This document shows, piece after piece, positions 43,361 through 52,216 of a stretch of 64,000 bases of DNA. Each line of letters begins with the position of its first letter. Positions within the stretch are counted from its first letter, which is position 1. The stretch is from an uncultured Paludibacter sp. (GTDB lineage: Bacteria > Bacteroidota > Bacteroidia > Bacteroidales > Paludibacteraceae). Location: the NCBI GenBank assembly GCA_937927845.1, contig CALFXE010000026.1, positions 49,242 through 113,241 on the forward strand, given 5' to 3'. Below the pieces are notes generated by a model that was not told the DNA's origin, ran no database searches, and was given only the letters and a program-made list of their open reading frames with translations. The translations under genes were made by a program, and so were the position numbers.

Positions 43361-44116
43361 TTATTTTTTGTATTTCAATATTGGAAGATATTTATCAAAA
43401 TTACCGAACATAACAGGAGTTTGACCTCCCTGACTATCATTTTTTACGTTTCTCCTGACATATGCATATAGTTCATAAGCATTTACAACTCCATCTGAAT
43501 TTGTATCAGCACGTCCGCTTAACCCTAACAGCAAATGTTTGGTGAAATAACCTGTAACTTGATTGACACTTTCCAGCGAGGTTTCACTATCTCGCGATGA
43601 CATGAAAATAATCACATTATCAGCACCTGGAGATGTTACATGAGTGGTAGAAGTATTACTTTTACTGCCTACAATACTACCCGAATAACAAGCATCTGCC
43701 AAGCAAAGTTTAGTTTTGGCTTTACTCTTTTTAAATGCTGCTCTAATCTCTGAATGTCTTAGACCTGATGCTCCGCCATTTACGTTATGTGGACAAAAAA
43801 GTCCGGGCGCACCATGACCCGAATAATAAAATATAACTAAATCATCTTCTTTTGCTTTACTGAAAATCTTATCCATTTCGTATAAGATATTTTCTTTAGT
43901 CGCTTGCTTATCTTTTAATATTACAAGGTTTTCAGATTTAGTAATATTAGAGAAAAACTTATAAACTCTTTCAGCATCATCTACCGAAGCCGAAAGGTTG
44001 TTGACAGTTCCATCGTAAATCTCCACTCCAACAATTACGGCATAAACATCTGCATTTAACTTACTTACAAATACAATAGTGAAAGTTAAAAACAATAATA
44101 ATATCTTTTTCATCAC
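43361..44116 (-). CDS. Exported caspase-like (C14) cysteine peptidase with EF-hand loop
   Basis: 251 residues with a probable signal peptide at about 1-22. The caspase fold is recognised from VYAVIVGVEIY, the catalytic His101 in FYYSGHGAP and Cys143 in LADACYSGS. A canonical 12-residue EF-hand loop starts at Asp204 (DTNSDGVVNAYE), suggesting Ca control as in metacaspases. It is 40 nt after the DUF4349 gene and 11 nt before the FHA gene. Export combined with cytoplasmic kinase signalling is unusual; the peptidase target is unknown. Confidence 0.87.
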   Translation of the reverse strand: MMKKILLLFLTFTIVFVSKLNADVYAVIVGVEIYDGTVNNLSASVDDAERVYKFFSNITKSENLVILKDKQATKENILYEMDKIFSKAKEDDLVIFYYSGHGAPGLFCPHNVNGGASGLRHSEIRAAFKKSKAKTKLCLADACYSGSIVGSKSNTSTTHVTSPGADNVIIFMSSRDSETSLESVNQVTGYFTKHLLLGLSGRADTNSDGVVNAYELYAYVRRNVKNDSQGGQTPVMFGNFDKYLPILKYKK

Positions 44117-44155
44117 TCTTAATTTTTTAAAATAAACGAATTATCACTAAAGTAA

Positions 44156-44983
44156 TCAGGATGATTTCTTCTTTTCTCTTCTATTTCTTCTGTATACAAT
44201 TAATCCCCATACAGAGACTGCAATTATAATTATAAATGGCCAGATATTAATTAGCCCAACAAAGAACCATATCAAATTTTCCCAACCATTTTTAAACCCA
44301 TACTTGAATTTATTACCGAATGACACGCTGTTTGGGACAGTTTCGTAGAACGACACCGTTAAAGTTGAAAACCTCACCTGACTTTGAAGATATTTCATTC
44401 TTCCTTCAATTGATTCGATATCAGATCTTAACTGACCCATTTTCTCTTCAATCTCCAATATATCCGACACATTTTTTGCTTGTTTTAACAATGCCAGATA
44501 ACGGTATTCCAATTCTTTTTTGGTTTTTAATCTTGCCTGAATATCAAGAAATTCTTCTGTAACATCCATAACATGGACTTCCTTATTATCAAATCTTTTG
44601 ACACCTTGTATTGATTCCTGTAGCAATAAATCGAATTTTTCAGCAGGTACTCTAAGCACTAAAGTAATGTTAATTTTCTCAGAGTATTTATACTCTTGTT
44701 CAGACGACACATAAGCATTATATTTCTTAGCAGCATCTAAAATAATCTTTCGTGTTTCCGACAAATCATTTGTTTCAAATTCAACTCTACCGTCTTTAAT
44801 TAATTTTCGTTCAATATTCTCATTTACATTTACATCTGTTCCATTTTCGGAATCGAGTTTTTCAATCTGATCCTCAGGGATTGCCGTCATTTCTTCGCCT
44901 GAATAGTCATAACTTGAATTGCCGCCATTATTGGTACAACTTAAAAAAGCAGCAAAAAGAAGGATATACAATAATCTTTGCAT
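44156..44983 (-). CDS. DUF4349 lipoprotein with C-terminal membrane segment
   Basis: 275 residues. The signal peptide ends at a lipobox with Cys16. The DUF4349 region at about 58-250 contains LIKDGRVEFETNDLSETRK, a long coiled coil at about 160-205 (LEIEEKMGQLRSDIESIEGRM) and a hydrophobic segment at about 240-262, followed by a basic tail. Such proteins are envelope-anchored with no assigned activity. It is the first gene of the block running through to the kinase, so it may be the envelope-side sensor or target. Confidence 0.75.
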   Translation of the reverse strand: MQRLLYILLFAAFLSCTNNGGNSSYDYSGEEMTAIPEDQIEKLDSENGTDVNVNENIERKLIKDGRVEFETNDLSETRKIILDAAKKYNAYVSSEQEYKYSEKINITLVLRVPAEKFDLLLQESIQGVKRFDNKEVHVMDVTEEFLDIQARLKTKKELEYRYLALLKQAKNVSDILEIEEKMGQLRSDIESIEGRMKYLQSQVRFSTLTVSFYETVPNSVSFGNKFKYGFKNGWENLIWFFVGLINIWPFIIIIAVSVWGLIVYRRNRREKKKSS

Positions 44984-45147
44984 ATAGACTTAATTTAATT
45001 TGTTAATTTACGTGTAAGTTGTAACGTTAAAACTAAGCAATATGTTTATTGGATTTAAAAATATTTAATAAATATCTTACCAGAAGTAAGATTAGACAAA
45101 AAGAGTTTGAAATTTAGAATATAAAAAACGGTGAGTTGAGAGATTTG
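44984..45147 (-). other. Leader region of the kinase/FHA operon
   Basis: AT-rich gap between tRNA-Gln and the DUF4349 gene. The best promoter candidate is TAGTTTTA (45035-45028 on the minus strand), one base off the -7 consensus and without a -33 TTTG. No hairpin terminator for tRNA-Gln is evident apart from a T-run on the minus strand at about 45123-45128. Confidence 0.35.
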
Positions 45148-45218
45148 TTGACTTACTAGGATTCGAACCTAGACAGACAGATCCAGAATCTGTAGTGCTA
45201 CCATTACACCATAAGTCA
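45148..45218 (-). tRNA. tRNA-Gln (CTG)
   Basis: A full cloverleaf on the minus strand: acceptor TGACTTA/TAAGTCA, anticodon loop TTCTGGA (anticodon CTG) on stem ACAGA/TCTGT, T-arm CTAGG-TTCGAAT-CCTAG, discriminator A. The pattern GGTGTAATGGTAGCAC is typical of Gln tRNAs. CCA is not encoded. Confidence 0.95.
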
Positions 45219-45232
45219 GTTGTTTGGGGCTG

Positions 45233-45264
45233 CAAATTTAATAATATTTGATTAAAACCCCAAT
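45233..45264 (-). promoter_or_regulatory. Promoter of tRNA-Gln
   Basis: On the minus strand ATTG (45264-45261), a 20-nt spacer and TAAATTTG (45240-45233) give an exact -7 box and a three-of-four -33 box. Initiation is expected near 45226, just before the tRNA. Confidence 0.65.
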
Positions 45265-45288
45265 AGTATGCAATAAAATATATAATAA

Positions 45289-46536
45289 TTATCTGTTATT
45301 TTTTCTCGACCTTGCCCACGCCATAACATTAGCAGGAGAACGCTTGAAAAACAGTTCGTTAGCCATAAATTCCATATAAGGTTGTGTGTGCCGATAATAC
45401 ATTTTAAAACCTGCACACAACCAATTCAAGCCCGGTTCTCCTGTCGATGTCGTGAGAATACGGTTTTTAGGACATTCGCCATTACATAAATCAAGAAATT
45501 CACATTGCAAACATTGAGTTGGTAGTTTATCTCTTTTATCTGAACCAAACTGAAGCTGTTGCTCAGAGAACATCATTTCGTAAATAGTCTTATGTTTGAC
45601 ATTCCCTAAATAATATTCAGGAAATACGTAATGGTCACATGCATAAACATCACCGTTAAACTCCATCACCGAAGCATGTCCACATTTTTTTGCATAAATA
45701 CATGAACCCGGCTGTTCACCTACAGTGTTTGCCAAAGTTGCATCGAATATTTGTACGTAATACTTACCAACATCATTTAACACCCATTCATCAAAAATGT
45801 CGATATAAAACTGTCCAAATTTCTTAGCATCTACTGTCCATGGCGCAATAACATAATCATCTTTTTCTTCTGGTCCCATCAGCTTCAAACCACTTGGAAC
45901 GTCATTAATATGCATACGTTCGACAATCGGACTAAACTGCATATAGTAACTGCCAATTTCCTTGAAAAAATCATAAACCTCAAGAGGATAGTCTACATTA
46001 TAATTATTGATAACCGACAAAGTGTTAAACTCAACCCCATGTTTTTGAAGCAGTTCTATACCACGCATTACCTGTTTAAACGTACCTTTTCCACCTTTGT
46101 TTTTACGATATACATCATGGCAATGCTCCGGACCATCAATAGAAATCCCTATAAGGAAGTTATTATCTTTAAAGAACTTACACCAATCATCTGTTAGCAA
46201 CACACCATTAGTCTGCAAACTGTTATCAATTTGCCTACCACGTCCATATTTCTTCTGATAAGCAAGTGCCTTATAATAAAACTGCTTATCACGCAACAAA
46301 GTCTCGCCGCCATGCCATGTAAAAAGCACTTCCGGCACTGGTTGTGCTTGAATATAACTCTCAATATATTTTTCAAGAACTTCATCTGTCATATGGTGAC
46401 TTGCCTTATCCTTATAAAGATTTTCCTTTTCTAAGTAATAACAATAGCTGCAATTAAGATTACAGATAGAACCCACAGGCTTAGCCATTACATAAGTAGG
46501 CATTGACAATGGATTGAATATAGCGGTTTTAGACAT
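45289..46536 (-). CDS. Anaerobic sulfatase-maturing radical SAM enzyme
   Basis: A 415-residue radical SAM/SPASM protein that converts Cys or Ser of sulfatases to formylglycine without oxygen. The SAM cluster motif CNLNCSYC has Cys25, Cys29 and Cys32. SPASM cysteines for two auxiliary clusters follow in SCIYAKKC, YACDHY and QCLQCEFLDLCNGECPKNR. No sulfatase is encoded in this window, so it must act on targets elsewhere. It is 13 nt after the lipoprotein gene. Confidence 0.92.
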   Translation of the reverse strand: MSKTAIFNPLSMPTYVMAKPVGSICNLNCSYCYYLEKENLYKDKASHHMTDEVLEKYIESYIQAQPVPEVLFTWHGGETLLRDKQFYYKALAYQKKYGRGRQIDNSLQTNGVLLTDDWCKFFKDNNFLIGISIDGPEHCHDVYRKNKGGKGTFKQVMRGIELLQKHGVEFNTLSVINNYNVDYPLEVYDFFKEIGSYYMQFSPIVERMHINDVPSGLKLMGPEEKDDYVIAPWTVDAKKFGQFYIDIFDEWVLNDVGKYYVQIFDATLANTVGEQPGSCIYAKKCGHASVMEFNGDVYACDHYVFPEYYLGNVKHKTIYEMMFSEQQLQFGSDKRDKLPTQCLQCEFLDLCNGECPKNRILTTSTGEPGLNWLCAGFKMYYRHTQPYMEFMANELFFKRSPANVMAWARSRKNNR

Positions 46537-46549
46537 AGTCTGAAAAATT

Positions 46550-47182
46550 TTAGAAATGAATAAACGGTCGTCTCAGATTTAATTTAACCCTGCTCTTAAC
46601 AGATTGATTTGCAACCGACTCATTATATAAAGTCAGTTTAGAAGTCAGATAATAACCTTTTAAATCTGTTTTGTCATCAAGAATAAAATTAAAGTCAAAA
46701 CGAATAGTATTTTCCAAATAACTCACGGTCATATCCCCCTTCGTTATAAATTTCCTTTTAGTAAAGTAGTCGTTCTTCTCGATAAAATAAACATATGCAC
46801 CAATATCAGTCTTAACCCCATCCGAATCATACAACTTACCCGGAGCAATTATCTTCTCTCCAATAGAATCAACTACCTGATATATGCCTTCAGGGAATAA
46901 AGTATCGTTTTTTGGTATAAAGATGTCATCTATAAAAAGATACTGACCGAAACCCTTCAAAGAATTTTCTTTATCTAAGTACAAAGAATCAGTAAATAAA
47001 GACAAGCTTAAAACATTCTCTTCGATATCATAATTACTGTAATGCTGTCCCCAAAACTGTGCATATCCCCATGTGTAAACAGGAGAAGACTCATACTTAT
47101 ACACAAAAGGCTCTTTTCGCTCGCAAGCTTGCAGGATAAGAACAAATAAAACAAGTAATATGTTCAGCTTTTTGTTTGTCAT
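46550..47182 (-). CDS. Lipoprotein of unknown function
   Basis: 210 residues. The signal peptide ends at Cys20 (QACERKEP). The mature part is beta-rich with many aromatic residues and an alternating pattern towards the C-terminus (YYLTSKLTLYN, VKSRVKLNL), which might be a small barrel, but I do not recognise a family. Its start overlaps the stop of the LolC/E-like permease (ATGA), so translation is coupled and a role linked to lipoprotein transport or envelope assembly is possible. Confidence 0.65.
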   Translation of the reverse strand: MTNKKLNILLVLFVLILQACERKEPFVYKYESSPVYTWGYAQFWGQHYSNYDIEENVLSLSLFTDSLYLDKENSLKGFGQYLFIDDIFIPKNDTLFPEGIYQVVDSIGEKIIAPGKLYDSDGVKTDIGAYVYFIEKNDYFTKRKFITKGDMTVSYLENTIRFDFNFILDDKTDLKGYYLTSKLTLYNESVANQSVKSRVKLNLRRPFIHF

Positions 47183-48444
47183 TCAGTTATTTGTTTATCA
47201 GGATTAATAAATCTAACAGGATACATGGCTGCAAAAAAGCCTATAACCGTAACAGTTATAAAAACTAAAACAATATCAGAAAATTGTGTTATAGAAGGAT
47301 AATTTTCGATAATAAAGCCCGAACCAAGCTTTATAATGCCTATCGTTTCCTGCAGAACAGAGAAAATACTTCCCAAAACTACCCCTATTAAAGCACCTAC
47401 AAGAGAAATCATCCAACCTTCTAAAAGAAATATCTGCTTTATCATCTTTCTATCAGCACCTAAATTTCGCAAGGTGATAATATCATCACTTTTATCAATA
47501 ATCAACATAGATAAAGAGCCGATAATATTAAAACTTGCAATCAGAAGGATAAAACATAAAATTAAGAAGGTAATCCATTTTTCGATAGTCAAAATTTTAA
47601 AATAACTTTCCTGCTGCTCATATCTATCTTTTACAGAAAAACTATCACCCAATAAATTCTGAATTTCCTTTTTTACTTTTTTCAGATTTGAATAATTATT
47701 AAGTTTTAGCTCAATTGCGGTTACATCAGCATCATCATATTCAAAGAGTTCTCTGGCAAGATTTAATGAAACAAGCACATATTGATTGTCATACTCATGC
47801 TGTTGAACTGAGAAAATACCTGATAAGAATGTAGCTGATTGATTGAAACTCTGATCGGGACGAATTAAATTAATTTTCGATGTGCGCTTAGGAGCATAAA
47901 TATACAATGGATCGATAGAAAACGCACCAAAACCAAGAGTAGCAGCAATACCTGAACCTGCTACTGCCCTTTCGAACGCACCGTCATACAGAACAAACTC
48001 ACCATCAAACATAATACTGTCGATTTTTGTCATTTGCTTAAATTCTTCTTCAGATACTCCTTTGATAAAAGCCGGCATTTGCTTATCCTTGAATTTCAGC
48101 AAGGCATTTTCTTCGACAACCTCAGTGAAAACCGCAACAGAAGCTAAGTTTCGCACATTAGTAAACTCCTCAGAATCAACAGAAAATTGTTTGCCTGTAT
48201 TAAGAGTAATTTTCAATTCGGGGTCGAATGCAGAGAATAAATCAGCAAAAAGGGCTTCGAAACCATTAAATATTGAAAGAACAATCACTAAAGCCATTGT
48301 TCCGATTGCAACACCGGTTGAAGAAATGCCCGAAATGACATTGATAGCATTGTGAGACTTCTTTGAAAAAAGGTAACGGCGAGCGATTATAAAAGCAAAT
48401 TTTAATCGTCCTACCTCTGCTGATATGTTATTTTGTTTAACCAA
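47179..48444 (-). CDS. FtsX-family ABC permease, LolC/LolE-like
   Basis: A 421-residue inner-membrane protein with a first membrane segment at about 35-60 and three more in the C-terminal third (about 285-310, 335-360, 380-405). A large periplasmic domain lies between, as in LolC/LolE. The N-terminal signature is ARRYLFSKKSHNAINVISGIS. Family members release lipoproteins for transfer to the outer membrane. No partner ATPase is adjacent. It overlaps rbfA by 8 nt and the following lipoprotein gene by 4 nt. Confidence 0.85.
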   Translation of the reverse strand: MVKQNNISAEVGRLKFAFIIARRYLFSKKSHNAINVISGISSTGVAIGTMALVIVLSIFNGFEALFADLFSAFDPELKITLNTGKQFSVDSEEFTNVRNLASVAVFTEVVEENALLKFKDKQMPAFIKGVSEEEFKQMTKIDSIMFDGEFVLYDGAFERAVAGSGIAATLGFGAFSIDPLYIYAPKRTSKINLIRPDQSFNQSATFLSGIFSVQQHEYDNQYVLVSLNLARELFEYDDADVTAIELKLNNYSNLKKVKKEIQNLLGDSFSVKDRYEQQESYFKILTIEKWITFLILCFILLIASFNIIGSLSMLIIDKSDDIITLRNLGADRKMIKQIFLLEGWMISLVGALIGVVLGSIFSVLQETIGIIKLGSGFIIENYPSITQFSDIVLVFITVTVIGFFAAMYPVRFINPDKQITE

Positions 48445-48805
48445 TTTCCTCTTCTGACAATGGTGATGGAGGATCGCTTTTCAGCAATTTATCGATATTC
48501 TCCAGATAATCAATTGAGTTGTCATGATGAAAGTTCAATTCAGGAATAATCCTCATATCTTTCACCCTTCTACCTAAGTCGTATCTTATTGATTTAGTAT
48601 CCTTTTTAACTTGCTCAATAATACTCTGAGCTTTTTCACTTGGGAAAACACTTAAATTAATATGGCATATGCTCAAATCCGGACTTATCTTCACATTTGT
48701 AACGCTGATTATAACGCCATGTATTTTTTTTGCATATAAAACAAATATCTCCCCAAGCTCCTTTTGAAGCATTCGAGCAATTTTTTCCTGTCTTTTTGTT
48801 TCCAT
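48437..48805 (-). CDS. rbfA: Ribosome-binding factor A
   Basis: A 122-residue KH-like 30S assembly factor. The family pattern is visible in ETKRQEKIARMLQKELGEI at the start and in PDLSICHINLSVFPSE and the RYDLGRRVKDMRIIPELNFHHD region. It is needed for 16S maturation and cold adaptation in other bacteria. It sits 2 nt after the RhuM gene and overlaps the permease gene by 8 nt. Confidence 0.93.
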   Translation of the reverse strand: METKRQEKIARMLQKELGEIFVLYAKKIHGVIISVTNVKISPDLSICHINLSVFPSEKAQSIIEQVKKDTKSIRYDLGRRVKDMRIIPELNFHHDNSIDYLENIDKLLKSDPPSPLSEEEIG

Positions 48806-48807
48806 TT

Positions 48808-49644
48808 CTATTTGTTTATTTTACTTATTAACTCGTTTGCATCTAAATTTATTTTTGAAAATGCAAACCATTTTTTAGCCAAGTCTTTCAACGAGGCACC
48901 TATATGATACACTACATCCTGATCTATAATCAAAAATCTATCATGCGATTTCTTAAAAACACGTACCTCAATCGGCTCGTATTGAGCATTATACTTTTCA
49001 ATATCAAATCTGAATGTATCAGAAATATTATTTGTATATATTGTAACTTTTACTCCTTTCTTCCTCTTTGATAAGATAAGTAGAACACTCTCATCTATAT
49101 AATTATCAATCAACGTAATTGAGCGTTTAGCAGATTTAACAAGATTAACAGCAAATGTGTAAGCATCAAAAATCTGCCCTTCATAGAAAATACCTTCATT
49201 CGGAGGCAAAGAAGTTTTAATCAACAAATCAAATTTTTGATCATGTTCGTGTAATCTTCTCTCAATTCTTTCAAATCTTTGATTGAAAACATATCCTCTC
49301 ATAAGATATTCTTTTAAAACTTGGTTTGCCCAGATTCTGAATTGTGTACCTCGTTTGGATTTAACACGATATCCGACTGAAATAATTACGTCAAGATTAA
49401 ACCATTCGGTCTTATATACTTTCCCATCTGATGCAGTTGTTGCAAAAAATGCAACAACTGAATATCGGTCAAGCTCCTGTTCTTCGAATATCTTTTTTAT
49501 ATGTCTTGATATCACCGATTTGTCTCTATCAAACAATACACTCATTTGATTTAGGGTAAGCCAAACAGTTTCATCAATGACCTTAACTTCTAATTGCGTA
49601 AATCCTTCAAACTGATAAAGCAACATTTCTCCTTCATTTTTCAT
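48808..49644 (-). CDS. RhuM-family DNA-binding protein with PLD-like C-terminal domain
   Basis: 278 residues. The N-terminal half (about 12-115) matches the RhuM family: VWLTLNQMSVLFDRDKSVISRH looks like a helix-turn-helix, followed by EWFNLDVIISVGYRVKSKRGTQFR. The C-terminal half (about 150-265) resembles a phospholipase-D-like fold with SITLIDNYID, SHDRFLIID and YHIGASLKDL. Such genes are often carried on islands and near defence genes, yet here it is 2 nt ahead of rbfA among housekeeping genes. Activity is unknown; a nuclease or effector role is only a possibility. Confidence 0.75.
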   Translation of the reverse strand: MKNEGEMLLYQFEGFTQLEVKVIDETVWLTLNQMSVLFDRDKSVISRHIKKIFEEQELDRYSVVAFFATTASDGKVYKTEWFNLDVIISVGYRVKSKRGTQFRIWANQVLKEYLMRGYVFNQRFERIERRLHEHDQKFDLLIKTSLPPNEGIFYEGQIFDAYTFAVNLVKSAKRSITLIDNYIDESVLLILSKRKKGVKVTIYTNNISDTFRFDIEKYNAQYEPIEVRVFKKSHDRFLIIDQDVVYHIGASLKDLAKKWFAFSKINLDANELISKINK

Positions 49645-49717
49645 AAAAAAATTATTTAGGTTTTGTAAACAACTATAATATATTATCTCTTATCTCCCAC
49701 TGGAGAAAAGTAAAATC

Positions 49718-51184
49718 TTACAACTTCCATTCAAAGCCATCTTTCGTATCCTTAATCTCGAAGCCTAAGGCAGTTAGCTCATTACGAATTTTATCACTGG
49801 TAGTCCAATCTTTATTCTTTTTTGCTTCCAAACGAATATTGAGCAGTAAATCGACAGCCTTTTGATAAGCTTCAGTACCACCGGAAGCATCTGATTCGGA
49901 TTGCAGACCAAGTAAACCATACAAAAACAAGTCGAACACCGATTGCAATTCTTTCAAATCGTCAGCAATGATAGTCTCCTTACCATCATGAACAAGATTT
50001 ATAGCACGCAAAGCATCAAACAAAGCAGAAATAACCATTGGCGTATTTAGGTCATCATTCATAGCTGCAACACACTTTTCGCGCAGACCTTTTACTTCTA
50101 CCGTAGAAGTCTCAGACGGACTAAGTTTTTGTAAACGCACATAACCCTCCATCATTCGCTCCAAGCCTTTTTCAGAAGCCTCCAAAGCCTCGCTGCTAAA
50201 ATCGACCGTACTTCGATAATGAGCCTGAAGAATGAAAAATCTAATTGTCATAGCACTGAAAGCCTTAGTCAGAAGTTTATGCTGTCCGGTGAAAAACTCT
50301 TCCAAAGTAATAAAATTACCTAAGGATTTACCCATTTTCTGACCGTTGATAGTAATCATATTATTGTGCATCCAGTATTTCACCGTATCCTTACCGAGAG
50401 CGGCATTCGACTGAGCAATTTCACATTCATGATGCGGAAACATCAAGTCCATACCGCCACCATGAATATCGAACTCTTCGCCCAAATATTTAGTTCCCAT
50501 AGCCGAACATTCCATATGCCAGCCCGGAAAACCTACACTCCATGGAGAATTCCATCGCATAATATGTTCAGGTGCAGCCTTTTTCCACAAAGCAAAATCG
50601 ACACTGCGCTTTTTCTCTGTTTGTCCCTCAAGTTCACGGGTGGTTTCGAGCATCTCGTCAATATTGCGACCCGACAATTTTCCATAATGATGATCCTTAT
50701 TATATTTCTCAACATCAAAATAAATAGAACCTTCACTTTCATATGCATAACCTGCTTTCAGAATTTTGTCTGTAAACTCTATTTGCTCGATAATATGACC
50801 TGAAGCATGCGGTTCGATACTTGGAGGCAACACATTTAGAGCTTCCATTGCTTTATGATAGCGATTGGTGTAATACTGCACCACTTCCATAGGCTCAACC
50901 TGATCCAATCTTGCTTTCTTTGCAATTTTATCTTCACCCTCATCAGCATCATTTTCTAAATGACCGACATCAGTAATGTTCCTCACATATCTAACTTTAT
51001 ATCCGAGATATTTAAGATATCTGAAAAGAATATCAAAAGTAATAGCCGGTCGAGCATGCCCCAGATGAGGATCACCATATACTGTAGGACCGCACACATA
51101 CAGTCCGACATTCGGTGAATGAATAGGAATAAACTGCTCCTTTTTTCTCGTTAAAGTGTTATAAATAACTAATTTATGCTCCAT
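49718..51184 (-). CDS. cysS: Cysteinyl-tRNA synthetase
   Basis: 488-residue class I aminoacyl-tRNA synthetase. The HIGH motif appears as HLGH in CGPTVYGDPHLGHAR, and KMSKS appears as KMGKS in GQKMGKSLGN. Zinc ligands include the Cys in YVCGP, the Cys in WHMECSAMG and the HHECE pair. The anticodon-binding helical tail ends normally. It starts 6 nt after ruvB. Confidence 0.96.
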   Translation of the reverse strand: MEHKLVIYNTLTRKKEQFIPIHSPNVGLYVCGPTVYGDPHLGHARPAITFDILFRYLKYLGYKVRYVRNITDVGHLENDADEGEDKIAKKARLDQVEPMEVVQYYTNRYHKAMEALNVLPPSIEPHASGHIIEQIEFTDKILKAGYAYESEGSIYFDVEKYNKDHHYGKLSGRNIDEMLETTRELEGQTEKKRSVDFALWKKAAPEHIMRWNSPWSVGFPGWHMECSAMGTKYLGEEFDIHGGGMDLMFPHHECEIAQSNAALGKDTVKYWMHNNMITINGQKMGKSLGNFITLEEFFTGQHKLLTKAFSAMTIRFFILQAHYRSTVDFSSEALEASEKGLERMMEGYVRLQKLSPSETSTVEVKGLREKCVAAMNDDLNTPMVISALFDALRAINLVHDGKETIIADDLKELQSVFDLFLYGLLGLQSESDASGGTEAYQKAVDLLLNIRLEAKKNKDWTTSDKIRNELTALGFEIKDTKDGFEWKL

Positions 51185-51190
51185 ATATAA

Positions 51191-52207
51191 TTAAAACAAA
51201 GTACCTGTTTCACCTAATTTAATTTTCCCTAAATGTCTGTAAGCCAACTCTGTAACTTCCCTACCTCGTGGAGTGCGTTTCATAAAACCCTCTTTAATGA
51301 GGAAAGGCTCATAAACCTCCTCTATAGTACCGGGGTCTTCACCGAGAGCAGTTGCAATGGTATTTAGTCCGACCGGACCACCGCTAAATTTATCTATAAT
51401 CGTGTTGAGAATCTTATTATCAATCTCATCCAAGCCATATTTATCAATATTCAAAGCTTCGAGAGCATAACGTGCAATTTCGAGATCGATATTACCAGAG
51501 CCTTTTACCTGAGCAAAATCACGCACACGACGCAAAAGTGCATTGGCAATACGAGGAGTGCCGCGACTACGACCGCCTATCTCTTGAGCTGCATCGTTTT
51601 TGATTGGCACATCAAGCAGACCGGCAGAGCGTTTCACTATATAGGTAATCACCTCTAAATCATAATATTCAAAATGACAATTAATACCAAATCGAGCACG
51701 TAAAGGGGCAGTAAGCAAACCGCTACGGGTAGTTGCACCTATCAGCGTAAACGGATTCAAATCGAGTTGTATTGAGCGCGCTGAAGGACCTTTATCAATC
51801 ATAATATCAATACGATAATCTTCCATTGCAGAGTATAAATATTCTTCCACAATAGGACTCAGACGATGAATTTCGTCTATAAACAGTACGTCATTGGTTT
51901 CCAAACTTGTGAGTAAACCTGCCAAATCACCGGGTTTATCGAGCACAGGACCCGAAGTAATCTTAAACCCTACATTCAGCTCATTAGCAATGATATTCGA
52001 CAAGGTAGTTTTACCCAAACCCGGAGGACCATGCAGCAAAACATGGTCGAGCGATTCACCACGCATACGTGCAGCCTGTACGAAAATTTTCAGATTATCA
52101 ACTATCTTGTTTTGTCCTTTAAAATCAGCAAAAGACAGTGGACGCAAAGCATTTTCATACTCTTTCTCACCATTACGATTATTTCTTATATCAAATTGTT
52201 CTTCCAT
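51191..52207 (-). CDS. ruvB: Holliday junction branch-migration ATPase RuvB
   Basis: A 338-residue AAA+ motor of the RuvAB complex. Walker A is LLHGPPGLGKTTLS, Walker B LFIDEIHRL, sensor I GATTRSGLLTAPLRARFG, and sensor II lies in RGTPRIANALLRRVRD. The C-terminal winged helix ends TPRGREVTELAYRHLG. ruvA is not adjacent. It lies 9 nt after gldA and 6 nt before cysS. Confidence 0.96.
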   Translation of the reverse strand: MEEQFDIRNNRNGEKEYENALRPLSFADFKGQNKIVDNLKIFVQAARMRGESLDHVLLHGPPGLGKTTLSNIIANELNVGFKITSGPVLDKPGDLAGLLTSLETNDVLFIDEIHRLSPIVEEYLYSAMEDYRIDIMIDKGPSARSIQLDLNPFTLIGATTRSGLLTAPLRARFGINCHFEYYDLEVITYIVKRSAGLLDVPIKNDAAQEIGGRSRGTPRIANALLRRVRDFAQVKGSGNIDLEIARYALEALNIDKYGLDEIDNKILNTIIDKFSGGPVGLNTIATALGEDPGTIEEVYEPFLIKEGFMKRTPRGREVTELAYRHLGKIKLGETGTLF

Positions 52208-52216
52208 ACATTCAGA

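Noticed and set aside
38213..44983. Type VI secretion regulatory cassette (PpkA/PppA/Fha)
   Set aside because: Kinase, PP2C and FHA are present, but no Tss structural genes, VgrG, Hcp or ClpV are seen anywhere in the window.
45289..46536. Radical SAM enzyme as a peptide-modifying (RiPP) maturase
   Set aside because: SPASM cysteine spacing and overall pattern match anaerobic sulfatase maturases, and no short precursor peptide gene is seen nearby.
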